Shown here: positions 23,252 through 33,755 of the stretch, piece by piece | Layout of the letters: every line of letters starts with the position of its first letter | Numbering within the stretch: the stretch's first letter is position 1 | Source of the DNA: Oscarella lobularis | Lineage: Eukaryota; Porifera; Homoscleromorpha; Homosclerophorida; Oscarellidae | Assembly: GCF_947507565.1 (NCBI RefSeq) | Contig: NC_089187.1 | Coordinates: 1,798,001-1,862,000 of the forward strand | Direction of reading: 5' to 3' | DNA length: 64,000 bases | Position numbers and translations under genes: made by a program | The notes under the pieces: model-generated | Database searches by the model: none | What the model was told of the DNA's origin: nothing | The model's input: only the letters and a program-made list of their open reading frames with translations

Positions 23252-26200
23252 CACGTCTCTCTATAAATTTGCTTTTGAAGAAGTTGGGCATTATTGGAAA
23301 GAGCTAGGCGCCTCTCTTGGAGTTCGCATGGCTGAGCTAACCGACGTTGAAGAGCACCACGCAATTCGTGGTCTAAGCGTTAAATTTATGGCCTGGGATT
23401 TGCTTGAGAAGTATCGAGCGGCCAACGGTCAGGAGCTGTCGTCTATAGAACGACTTCGCACGACGCTTCGCGAAGTTCAAAGATTGCGCAAAGCAGACAT
23501 TCCTCGTGGTGACAGGAGTATTGGCGGTAACCGTAAGACTACGGTTCTCTAAAGCCTTATAATTAGTTATTGATTTGTAGATATACTGCCTCGTTGCATT
23601 GTTGATGACCGTCGGTTTTACGGTAGAGATGATGAGCTGAAAAAGATTGCGCGCTATCTGTGGAACGGCAAGGAAAAAACCAGTCGAACGGAACCGTTGG
23701 ATTCTCAGAAAATTCAGGCATGTACAAAATGTCTATACTATATCTATTGGATGGTTTTAGATTGTGTCTGGTGTTGGTGGTGTCGGAAAAACGACTTTAG
23801 CTTTCAAATACGTTTGTCAATACGCCGAATCATATTCAGACGGCGTTTTCTACTTTAATGCCGAATCATATCCGTCTCTTCACTGGTCTTTGAGGGAAAA
23901 CGTAAGTTCAGTCTATGGGCAGGAATTCGTTGTCAAATTGAAACCGAAATTGCTCTAATTTTTTCTTCTTTAGATTATAAGGGCTGCTGATTTTAGCAGT
24001 GGCGTTTGCAGTTCTGTGAATTCTATTTCCGATGCTCTTCGTTGTTTCCTGCTCTATCTCAGATCTCATCCTCGATCTTTGCTCCTTTTTGACAATGCTG
24101 ACGAGTTTGACTTGGTCAAAGATTTCTTGCCCGGACCCCGAGCCACTTGTCACATTATTATCACGACGAGAAAAGCGCTGGCGCACGATATCGCTTATCA
24201 GCGAAATATCGAATCGCTGTCTTTGACTTCTCTTAAGAAGGAAAAGGCTGTCGTTGCTCTTCTCTGCTGGTCCGGAAAATCCGAAGAGTCCCTACAAGAC
24301 CTTGAATACAGCGAGAGAAAGTACGCAGAAAAGGTGGCGACAGAATCTCCCGTCGAGGGTCTTCCACTGGCTTTATCTCATGCTGGAACGTTCATTGAAA
24401 AGCGCAAAATAACCTTCTTAATGTACTGGAGGAAAATCGAAGCTGAAGCGAAGCGTTTGGAAGCGGCCGCCTTAAACTTAGACAGCTTCCTGCGCTACTT
24501 TCACTTGTCGCACCTGAAAGAGGATCTTAAGATGCATCACAGGGTTTCGAACTTCAGTCAGTTCATCCGTTTGGATCCTCGAACTATGACCAGAAATCTG
24601 TTTTGGAGGCTCAGTTGGCATACAAAGAGAGAGAAAAACATCGCGTGTTTCTCACATGGGAACTGGATATTAACGACGTGAGAGAAGACGATTCTCAGGA
24701 AAGTTATCTCTTTCTGAAGTGCGGCTCTGTCATGTCATCGCGAGACATTCCTCTGGACGTCGTTGCTGATGCTGCGTTTCCATATGAAACAAGTTCACTT
24801 GACAAACGATTCAAAGCTTCCAAGGCTATTGTGACCTTGAATGAGCGCTCGCTCATTCAGCAAGTCAGCGATCCTGATAACGATATGAATGTGACTTTTT
24901 CCATGCATCATTTGATACAAGCAAGCGTGCTGCAGCGAATAGGCGTAAACATGACTGAGTTCCGCAGCATTCTGAAGTTGGTTGCCAACGCTCTGCTCAA
25001 GCGCCTTCCTCCTTTGGAAGATTTAGGCAAGCGCGTGACTAGTCCGACTCTTCTTTCTCTTACTCCTCACATCTATGCAACTGTTGAGAAAATGCTTAGA
25101 GTGGGGATGCTTGATGAACCATGTTCAGGATTTATTGACTACTGCTGCTCTTTGGCTCTTTTTTATTCACACTACGAAGATTGTAAGCGATTGTGCTCTC
25201 TGCGCGTCGAAATCTTTGAGGCCAACATGGCAAAATTCTCCGAGGAAGAAATCCGCCATAGAAGACGAAATTGTAAGTAAATGAAATTTATATTTTATCT
25301 ACCTTGACGTTTGCATTAGATTACGTGTCTTTGGCATTAATTCTGAGTTGGAATCTGCAGAATCTAGAAGAAGTTGAGGAGAACATTCGGCGAGCTTTAG
25401 CAGGAAGAAATCTCGAAGACCTTACCAGTTGCGATGTCGTCTTTAACGCAGAAGGTTTTTCCTTATCACACTGATGTTCTTTCATTTGAAAGGTGATTAT
25501 TAATAGTGTTGTGCATGCTTGCGGTAACCCAAAACCTTCGTAATCTTCCGGATCTTGCTGAAATGACTCTTCGAAGAATTCTCAGCGCTTTCGATTCTGA
25601 AGGTCAACCATACGCGAGAGACATATCCTTTGGTAAATTATAGCGCAAGAAGAAGAACAAGGTTTCTTTGCCTCCAGCTTATCTTTTTGCTGTTTGCTAG
25701 TTTTGCTGCAACTCTCAAATCTCTACTTTCTGTCAGGAAGACTCGAAGATGGGCTGCCATCTGTGAAAAATGCTCTTTATTTGGCAAAATGTGGTCCTCG
25801 TGACCAGCTTGCTGCGTGTCAGTAAATTTCCTTCTTGTGAAACGTTTTTCTTGATGATCTTGTTTCAAAGGTTATTTCCTACTTGGTTGTTATCAGACGG
25901 CACTCAGTTTGTGTGATGAAGCTTCAGAAAATTTTGCTAAAAGTTTGTACATTTATCGGGATATACTTCCAGATACGCATCCATTTCTTGGAGCTAGTAA
26001 GTTCGCTTTGATTTGATTTGCGCAAGCTTTTCTTTTTTTTAGTTTATGCAGTTGTTAGCCAGAACTTGGTTCGGATGGGTCAGCATTCCCCTTCCCAAGC
26101 CTGCGAGCTCTCTCGCAAAGGTCTTTTACTTATAAGATCAGTGTGTCCGCCCGAGAATTTTCTCGTTGCTTTAGGTTGAGTGAACTCTAGCTAGAATGTA

Positions 26201-27110
26201 AGCATTATTAAAAAGTATGTGTCTATAGCTCTTAACCGGCATGGAGTCAATCTTTTTTCGTCGGGAAGGCATGAAGAAGCTATTCCAGTTATTAGAGACA
26301 GTTTGGCTTGCCTCGAAGAAGGACCCCAGGAATTCCTTACTCTGATCATAAAAGCAAACAGTAGAATTTTGCATAAATACCGAAAATGGCCTGGTTTATT
26401 GCTTTCTGTTGCAGATCTTGCTCATCTGGGAGTTGCTTTGCGTGAAGAAAATTTTACGTTAAACAGAAATGAAGTCATTCACTGCTTGAAAGAGTCGGTT
26501 GCCATTGGGACCGAAATCAGTGCTGCTAGAAAAGAAGAGTTTTCTTTAGGTACGCCGTTACAAGAATTCTACTTCTGCCCTCATAGTTATTTAATTTAAT
26601 TGGCGTGTTTTTTTTCTAAAGCCTTCTCATGCTTTCACCTTTGTGGAGTTTATATGAGAACGGGACAGCTGGATGAAGCTCTTGTAACAGCAAAAATAGG
26701 TTGGGATTCTACAAAGAATCTTCCTGCTGGCAACAAAGAAAAATCGCTGAGTGAGTTCCAGATGTTCAGTATGAACGTTATTTTTACTGTTCTGTTTCGA
26801 AGTGTGTTCAACGTACACGCAGTGCTTGAATTTGAATGGAAAGTCTGATGAAAGCGAAGAATTATTGACCAGAGTCTTTGAAGAAAGTAAACATCTGCCT
26901 CCAGACCATCCAGCTATCAAACCGCGTGAGTAAACAGGTCTATTTTGCTAGACGTTGTGCTTACAATGCGTATTGTTTAATCAAGTGCAAATTGCTAAAT
27001 TATCCCTACAAGCTTTGAAGATGAGTGCAGCATCTTTCAAGATATTATCAGCAATTTCTTCGGAAACTGGAAATGAGGTTCCTGACATTTTTGACGATGA
27101 TCTAGATTAA
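23252..27110 (+). CDS. NLR-like protein: Death domain, NB-ARC ATPase, TPR repeats
   Basis: An exon from 23252 (acceptor CTTAG) encodes a Death-fold domain (W-K-E-L-G...L-L-E-K-Y...L-R-T-T-L-R-E-V). NB-ARC follows from 23582: F-Y-G-R-D-D-E-L, then Walker A (G-V-G-G-V-G-K-T-T near 23770), Walker B (S-L-L-L-F-D-N-A-D), I-I-I-T-T-R-K and G-L-P-L-A-L. A winged-helix region (about 24570-25100) is followed by small exons of TPR-like helices (25320-26940), including a kinesin-light-chain-like repeat ending in D-T-H-P-F-L-G. The stop is at 27110. A one-base frameshift is present at about 24529-24531: the upstream frame and the frame from 24533 both encode family-like sequence but are out of register. 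One intron (after 23719) starts GC instead of GT. Known relatives act as oligomerising sensors of infection or damage; that role is inferred here. The 5' exon is not identified. Confidence 0.8.
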
Positions 27111-28741
27111 GAGGCTCCCATGCCTTTTTATAAAGTGATTAGGCAATTTTGCATATTTATTTCTGCCCACACAAAAAAGTTGCGGGGCATTTGCCATTTA
27201 TCATATTAGGTCTGTTGGTTTCAGAGCAGTGCCAGTAACAAATATTGTTCCAGGCATAACAATACAAACTAATATCTAGTGAGAAAATGGAATAAAAGAT
27301 ATGTACATAGATTCAAAATTGATAGGTGAAGGCGACTCAGATCGTTTATAGAAGCATGCAGCTGTCGTTTTGTTAGTCTAGAATACGCCAAAAGTCCTTC
27401 GTAGATTCGCTCCACGTGGTCCCAGCAGAATAATGCACAGTCATATTCTGCCTCCCAAAGCGGCTGCGGCTCCACATTTGCATTCGAATGGATGAGAATT
27501 AATTAAAGCAAGAGATACACGTTGAACCTTCGTTTGGAACGACGTCAATGACACCTGACAGTTTGGATTAGAACATGCGTTACCTATGTGAACAGGATTT
27601 CCTAACGTAAAGACCTTTGGTTGTGCCGTTACTAAAAAACGTCGCAGCAGTCAACTTATTGCAAGCTTTCGTCTTCTCGCCTCCGGGACTCTCTCGTATT
27701 TATCCGGGTAAACGGTGGAGCTGCTTCTGGGGTGAATGTTTCGACTAGGCTTTTCCGCGAGCTACCTTTTTGGCGTCAGCGACAGTTTCGAAGTAATTTT
27801 GCGCGGCGGTAGCGTTTTCACGTTAATGAGGCCCCCTCGCCGCCCTCGCCGGCAGTTTTTCGCATCTCAAAACAGAAAGAAAGCCTTGCAAGTGGAGATC
27901 GGATGTTCTGTTTGAAGGTATGCCGATGGTCTACGCTTAGACGGGCAGTCGACGGGACTCGTTGGTTCTCCGTCGAGCAAGACCGAAAATTACCCTTCTC
28001 TGCTTCGATGCTTGTCTTTCCTTTGTCGTGCATCGTAGGCTATTCTTCAACAACAAGGCGCAAGCTTAGGACTCGGAGCAGGTCATGTTTCAGCTAGAGG
28101 TATACGTGCGTGCGTTCACAGCATCCTTCGGGGCCACTGTCAGCTCGTTGGACGGATTTTACGAGATAACCTCCAACGAGGACTACTCCAGTTGAACAGG
28201 ATATGACATACCAGAGCCACTAATCCACGTAGACACAGTGACGATTCGGTTGACTTGTTTGCGTTTTCCGATTCGTCTTGACCTAACGCTACGAGTGGGA
28301 TACTTTTCGCACCTTCTTCCCCCCGGAATAATCTGTAGATCTCTATTCGCTTTTCTAAGCTTCGTTCTCTTCTATGGTTTGTGACTGCATGAGGATACTA
28401 AACGTACCCTAGTACAATAATTTTTTTTTCCCAGCTCAGGTTGAATGCATCGATCATCTTCAAATCTTTCCCACTTCACAGTAGCAAGCTAGTTCTAGCT
28501 GTACCTTAATAAGCTACCTTTAGATTATGCAGTAAGCCAGCTTGAAAATAGCTTAAAACCAGAACGTAAAGAATGAGAAGAGGCTAAGGAAAGAAGGCGC
28601 GTTTCTGTTAGTTAAGTCCCTTCATCGGCGCACAGAAGTCAGTTAATTCACGTCACGTGAGATTCACTTTTCCCAGAAGTCGTGATCATGAGTGAAACCA
28701 GAAGGGAAGAGAAGGGTGCATGGATCTGGTCTGTTCGTTCT
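27111..28741. other. Intergenic stretch containing a sialidase fragment
   Basis: Apart from the 3' sialidase fragment at 27290-27575, no gene is recognised. A frame at 27903-28097 plus begins with ATG but has no domain. The segment 27700-28400 is moderately GC-rich and may hold the promoter and upstream exons of the small membrane-protein gene at 28742. Confidence 0.35.
27290..27575 (-). pseudogene. Sialidase pseudogene fragment, 3' part
   Basis: The sequence from about 27290 to 27575 closely follows 20270-20560, the C-terminal part of the complete sialidase. Both share GTACATAGATTCAAA, GAGGCATGCAG-type blocks, the tract around CTGCCTCCCAAGCGGC, and AGAGATACACGTTG. Several indels break the reading frame (for example loss of about 30 bp around 27390). 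It carries part of the last Asp-box region. Orientation matches the fragment at 29562-29750, so both look like ends of one former gene copy. Confidence 0.85.
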
Positions 28742-29163
28742 AGTCGAACTGGTTTCCTTGGGGAATAGGCATCTCTATTCTAATTGATGAAGATAAAGGA
28801 AAGACTGGTAAATATGAAGAATTGGAAGGCGGCGCAATTGCCGCAGTGGCATCTGTCTGCATTGGATTCTTTGGCTGTGGTATGTTCTTAGTACATCGCT
28901 CATCTCAGAACTGTTGCGAAGACATATGCGCAAGAGTTTGTGCTATAGTCCTTCTAACGGGGGCCCTTCTTTGCTCTTTGCCTTCCTTTATAATGTACGC
29001 CATAGCAGCGTCAAAGGCGGATAATCAAAAGGCTCTTATTGGTGCCGGTGCGGCTTTCTCGCTTATTTTAGCTGTGACGCAGGCTGGCCTTATATGGTTT
29101 GCGTGCGGCTGCGGCTGCTGCGATGACGAGGGTAGAAACCCAGGAACAGTAGTCGTATCATGA
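28742..29163 (+). CDS. Small multi-pass membrane protein (5' end unresolved)
   Basis: An exon with a likely acceptor (GTTCGTTCTAG before 28742) encodes about 139 residues to a stop at 29161-29163. Three to four hydrophobic helices are visible: A-A-V-A-S-V-C-I-G-F-F-G-C-G-M-F, then R-V-C-A-I-V-L-L-T-G-A-L-L-C, then A-G-A-A-F-S-L-I-L-A-V-T-Q-A-G-L-I-W-F. A cysteine cluster (C-G-C-G-C-C-D) follows near the C-terminus and could be palmitoylated. I do not recognise the family. The first in-frame ATG is internal, so an upstream exon is likely; an ATG at 28688 is in a different frame. The gene sits between two fragments of a broken sialidase copy, on the opposite strand. Confidence 0.55.
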
Positions 29164-29561
29164 TACCGTCAAAGTGCATGAGACTCCAAGACTAAGTCTT
29201 TTCTAAGCTGCCTGCTACTACTTCGTTTTCTTTCTTCTATGTTCTGAGTTCTTAGCTGAAGCACGCGTGTCTACTTACTTTAGAGCCGAATGTGCCCCTA
29301 CATATAGGTAGATACATCTTTTGCTACTCTACCTGATATAAGCACTGGCACTGCGTCAGTCTCTTGCGGAATTACGATAAACTTTAGAACTAGACGTCAC
29401 TAAAGAAACGCGAACTTGTCGCACTTACCAGAAGGCATTCCAACAGCGACTTTTCCCCGGCAATACAGACAAATGCCTTAGAAAACCTGGACCCTAGATT
29501 ACCGCTTCCTAATGCCAAAAACAGGTATTAGAGTGTTGACTAGGGATGAGAGTCAGCTCTA

Positions 29562-29750
29562 GGGTTCCATTCGACGTCTGGACGAGACCGGGATGCGAAA
29601 CGTCTCGTAGCCTTCGCTTTTCTGCGAGAAGACTTTGAACTGCTGAAGGACGGAGGGAGACGAGTGGACGCCGGCCAGAACGAGAAACACGAGAGCCAAC
29701 ATTTTCGACTCCGCGTCTACTCACAAGTACCGTCGTCACGTGAGATTTTG
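29562..29750 (-). pseudogene. Sialidase pseudogene fragment, 5' part
   Basis: This fragment matches 21775-21962 nearly base for base. It includes the signal-peptide start, the F-R-I-P region and about 45 bp of upstream DNA with the shared CACGTGAG block. A one-base deletion in a run of C (GAGACCGGG against GAGACCCGGG) shifts the frame inside the arginine-motif region. The similarity then ends. It is the 5' end of the broken sialidase copy whose 3' end is at 27290-27575. Confidence 0.9.
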
Positions 29751-29826
29751 AGTAGTAGAACTGTACAATATATACGGAGATTTGAAGGGCGTGACTACAG
29801 GAACAAGGTACTGTACGTGAAAAAAA

Positions 29827-32800
29827 TTAGAGTGTTAGTGACGTTCCGTAAATTTTGAGATATTCGTCTACAACAGCCCTCCTGGCAATGTGGACTCGAC
29901 TGCAAGCACGTAACAGATCACCAACTGTAGGCTGAGCGTCACTCTTTGCGGTAATCCATCGCTCTATGGCTCTCACTGAATTTTCCTCAGATGATCGTCC
30001 CCGGTCACTACCAATTTCGTCAATATCGTTAGAAGAGATAGGAAGGTGAATCGCCAGTTGAGACCAACGACGGCCAACTAATGAAGAGACGGTCAACACA
30101 ACTTGCCATGCGGCGGAGTTGTCAATCTCCAATACTTCTTCATCTGAAGGAAAGGAGCAACTCATCTTCTCAGCCGTAGAACTTTTAGCACCGACTAGTT
30201 TTCTTTTCCGAGGATTTGCATCCTCTTTAGCCGGATGTTCCTTTTCCTTTTTCCATGGCCGGACAACACGACAGTCACGAGATAATTTACCGGATATAAA
30301 ATGGAGAACACACTCGGGTTCTTTGCTAGTATCTACTGCCGCTGTTCGTGTAAAATTCAGTTCGTGTTTCATCCAGAAAGAATGAACTTCCATGAGGGCA
30401 AAACGAATCGAACGTCGCTTCTGGTCCTGTCTAATAGACCAGCCCTCTGACACCGACGCTTTAATTGTTAAATTCCGCTTCATTTCTACGTCAACAAAGA
30501 TAGGCAACGTCGTACGTAGACTCATTCTGCCAAGAGTGATATCTGCTTCTTTCAGCTTTGATTCTCTGCCAATCCTAATGAGCACATCCCACGCATCTTT
30601 AACCTGTTCTATGAGGGGAACATAGATTTGGCCGATAAGTTCAATATAGCCTTTCTTTTGACGCACACCAAACCCACAAAAATGACGCGTTGTAATGCTA
30701 ACATACTTTTCATCCAACGTGATAACGCTTTCATCTTGTTTTTCAGTTTGACCAGTCTGCGTAAGAGTAGCTATAGCAGAGTAGTTTTTAGATGGAGTTA
30801 CGTCTGAGTAATACAGCACGATTTCTCTTGTTTTTGTTTCTGACAAAATGAGTTGATGATCGAATTGAAAATGAACCGGAATCCGAAACTCTAGTTGATC
30901 TGGAGTAATTTCGATTAAAGTTTGCAAGCCTTCGTCTTCGCCGATGCGACAGTACGCCAACTTGATTACGATCTTCACAGTCACTCTCTGACCCCGACGA
31001 ATCGATCCACGAGGAACAGACAAACGATACTCTTCACCGAACTCACCTAAACACACAATTTCCTTACTCAAATGAGAAATTTCGGCATGAACTCTGGACA
31101 CGATATCAGACTTCTCCACTAAGGAATGATGTACGTGATTCACTGAAGTTTACCGTTATTACTTACCTTTAAGCAAAACGTTTCTATTGATATCAGAGCC
31201 CAGTAGAGGACCTAATCTTTCACGTGCTGCTTTCGCCACTAGAATAATCATTGGCAGACTAAGCAGCATTATAAGCAGTGACCTACTTGTCTTCCATTTT
31301 GACTCACCAACCGCCTTGGCAAGAGCTCTTCTATAACTATTAGGTTTTAATGCAGTAGACAACAGACTTGTTTTCAAAATCCTTGTTACATTTTTACTAG
31401 GAAAATTCCCTGTTGGCTTTCCAAACAGTGTAAGATTAGTTCCCTTCCATGTGCTAGATGATGTTGTGCCGTCATTAATGCGAATAATATCGCCATCTTG
31501 CAAATCGATTTCACTGTCGTTTTTAGCAGTAAATTTTCGCTTCGCAACAGCAAATTTAGAAGGCAACCAAGGATCCAAGTCGTTGAATGAAATGTGACCC
31601 ATAGAACCCAAAACCAAATCTCTGCAATCGGCACGCCACTTGTGCCTTCCCAACCTTCGTAGGACCGCTTCACCCGCACTGGGAATTTCTACCAGGTCAC
31701 CGCTGCGTAAGCCCAGGCCATGAAAGTCAATAGAATCACGGACTACAACAGCGTGTTTTATAACCATGAATTGCCTTAAAACAAACATGAGAGAAACGTC
31801 ACGAGAAGGATAAGGAACAACATGTCCCACAGGAAAGCTTCCTTGCTTCAGACTGTGAAGCAAAGACCGTCCTGTCCACCATGACTCATCACCCCTCGAT
31901 TTGTCAAACTGAACATCTCCAATCTCATCCCCTACTTCCAGACTCATTTCGTCTGACCGCTTGGCTGTGTACTGCTTAATGACCAAGCATTTGCAACTTG
32001 TTGGAATAAACTTTCCGGTTGATTCATATACTTCTTTTCCGCTTTCATTTTTTCTTTGTACTTCAACCAAGGTTGAAGGAAATCTTATTTTCTGTGCAAA
32101 GGCTCGTCCTGTCCACCAACCATCATCGCTCCATTCTGAAAGAACAAGTTTGTCTCCAGCTGTCAGATTGACGAACGATGCTAAATTGCCGTCTATGCAG
32201 CCAAGAACTGCTCCTAGAAGAGCCCCAATAGAAACCACCACTACTGTTACAAGAACTGCTCCAAATGGCGGTTCCATGTCAACATTGATGTTCAGAACTG
32301 TTGTGAACGCTGCACCAAATGCTCCTAGAACGGACGGCTCAAATCCAGCGGAAACCAACCTAGTCTCGTGCAGGACCTTTGAAGTGAGAGTCAAGGAAAG
32401 AAAGACCCCTCCAATTGACCCAAGAGCTGCGCCACTTATTTGACCAAAAGAAACGACATTTAAAATAACGAAATCGACTAATGCCCCTGCAGACGCTCCT
32501 GTACTAGAGCCGAGGGAAAGGCCGGTTACCAGGGCAACTAAAGTTAGTCCTGCCGACTTCTGGTCAAAGCCCATTACAACAGGAGATGTTCCCTTTACAG
32601 CAATTTTAATGGCTGGTCCGATTGCAAGTGGGACAGCCCCAGCCAGTACCGCTCCTGCCGTGGCACTGACTCCAGAAAAGATCGGTAGGCCTGCTAGCGT
32701 GACAATGCGAGGAAGTGCAGCGGAGAAAAGTGGCAGCAGTCCTCCCACTATAAACCCCATTACGAGGCCTGAAAGCCCGTTAATGACTGCGTATCCAAAA

Positions 32801-33125
32801 GGAGCGAAAAGCAGTGCTATTATAAAGGACGTGCAAATCAGAAGAAGTCCTTGACAAATTAGACGGTATAGCCAAAACTCGATTGTGAGAGCTGCGTTGT
32901 AATAGTAAAAAAGTGTCCTAACGACAAAATTTCCGAAGAAAAGTAGAAATGCCACAGCACCGAGCATCCAGAGTAGAGTCCGGCGAGCGTTGAAAGAAGG
33001 AAGAAGCTCAAGACGTCGAGCAGAGTAAGAAGAGATTACTCTGCAAATCAAAGATCCTAAAAAGCGATGTAATGCGCTCTTCTACACCATGTCTGCACTC
33101 AGAACTCACCGTTTTGCTTCTTCAT
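29827..33125 (-). CDS. Multi-pass membrane protein with SH3-like, ZU5 and Death domains
   Basis: Three exons on the minus strand: 33125-33110 (MKKQN), 33056-31167 and 31118-29827, about 1065 residues. The first 290 residues are Gly/Ala-rich hydrophobic helices forming many membrane spans. Three SH3-like domains follow (about 32170-32050, 31965-31800 and 31560-31380), shown by A-L-Y-x-A-like starts (Y-T-A-K-R-S-D-E, K-F-T-A-K-N-D-S-E) and W-W-T-G-R...F-P. A further hydrophobic helix lies at about 31280-31225. Exon 3 starts with a ZU5 domain (Y-R-L-S-V-P-R-G-S-I...H-F-C-G-F-G-V), a UPA-like region, and a C-terminal Death domain (W-Q-V-V-L...W-S-Q-L-A-I-H-L...A-I-E-R-W). ZU5-UPA-Death is the cytoplasmic module of UNC5, PIDD and ankyrin. 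The last helix would place SH3-like domains and ZU5-Death on opposite membrane faces. Function unknown; death-fold signalling is inferred. Confidence 0.8.
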
Positions 33126-33755
33126 GGTGGAAAGGTCACGAGCTAATTTTGCGCTTGCGTAGACGAGCTGCCGTACGACTTTGCGTAAGCGAAAGGCTGA
33201 GACTGGATCATTGCCTTCCTAGCTGGTCAAACCTTATGCAAGGCTCGCTGCTGAGATGTAGATCCTTAATTTAGATCTAGACATAGATCTCAGTGTGGCC
33301 AAGGCCGTTTTTTTGACCTATGGGATCTCAAAGGCTCTCTCAGATCTCAGACTAGTTCTCTGGGAATTCCTGTCTCTGTGCTGAGTAGGTCTTGGCTACG
33401 TGGCTTTCAAGACTCCCCAAGTGCTGCTGAGCTCTTCACCAAGAACGGCTGAAACCTCACGACTGTGCTGTTTTCTAAGATAGAGGTGTTCTACAAAACG
33501 CAGTCTTTTTGTTACGACACCACAAAGTTCAAAAAAAGTCTCCGCTGCGTTCTCATTCCTTTTCTAATGAGGTTTCAAGCAAAACTGCGGATATTATCAT
33601 ATAATTTTAATTTGGAAAACATACTGTAGCTATTTCTTACTGTAGTTTCTTGCAAAAGCCACTGTGTCTACCATATCTTTGGCAAGTGCTGTCGGCTTCC
33701 AATCGCGGGAATTTAGCCCGCGACGAACACTTGATTTTCTTACGTGAACGTCATA
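33126..33755. other. Intergenic stretch, no gene recognised
   Basis: This lies between two minus-strand genes. It contains repeated AGATCT/TAGATCTAGA motifs at 33260-33360 that can pair with one another, and AT-rich DNA after 33580. No coding frame with domain content was found. Confidence 0.45.

Noticed and set aside
31144-31167. A 24-nt intron between the SH3-like and ZU5 exons.
   Set aside because: The nearest AG would give a 24-nt intron, too short for normal splicing. The next AG, in a better pyrimidine context, gives 48 nt, keeps frame and fits the local size range.
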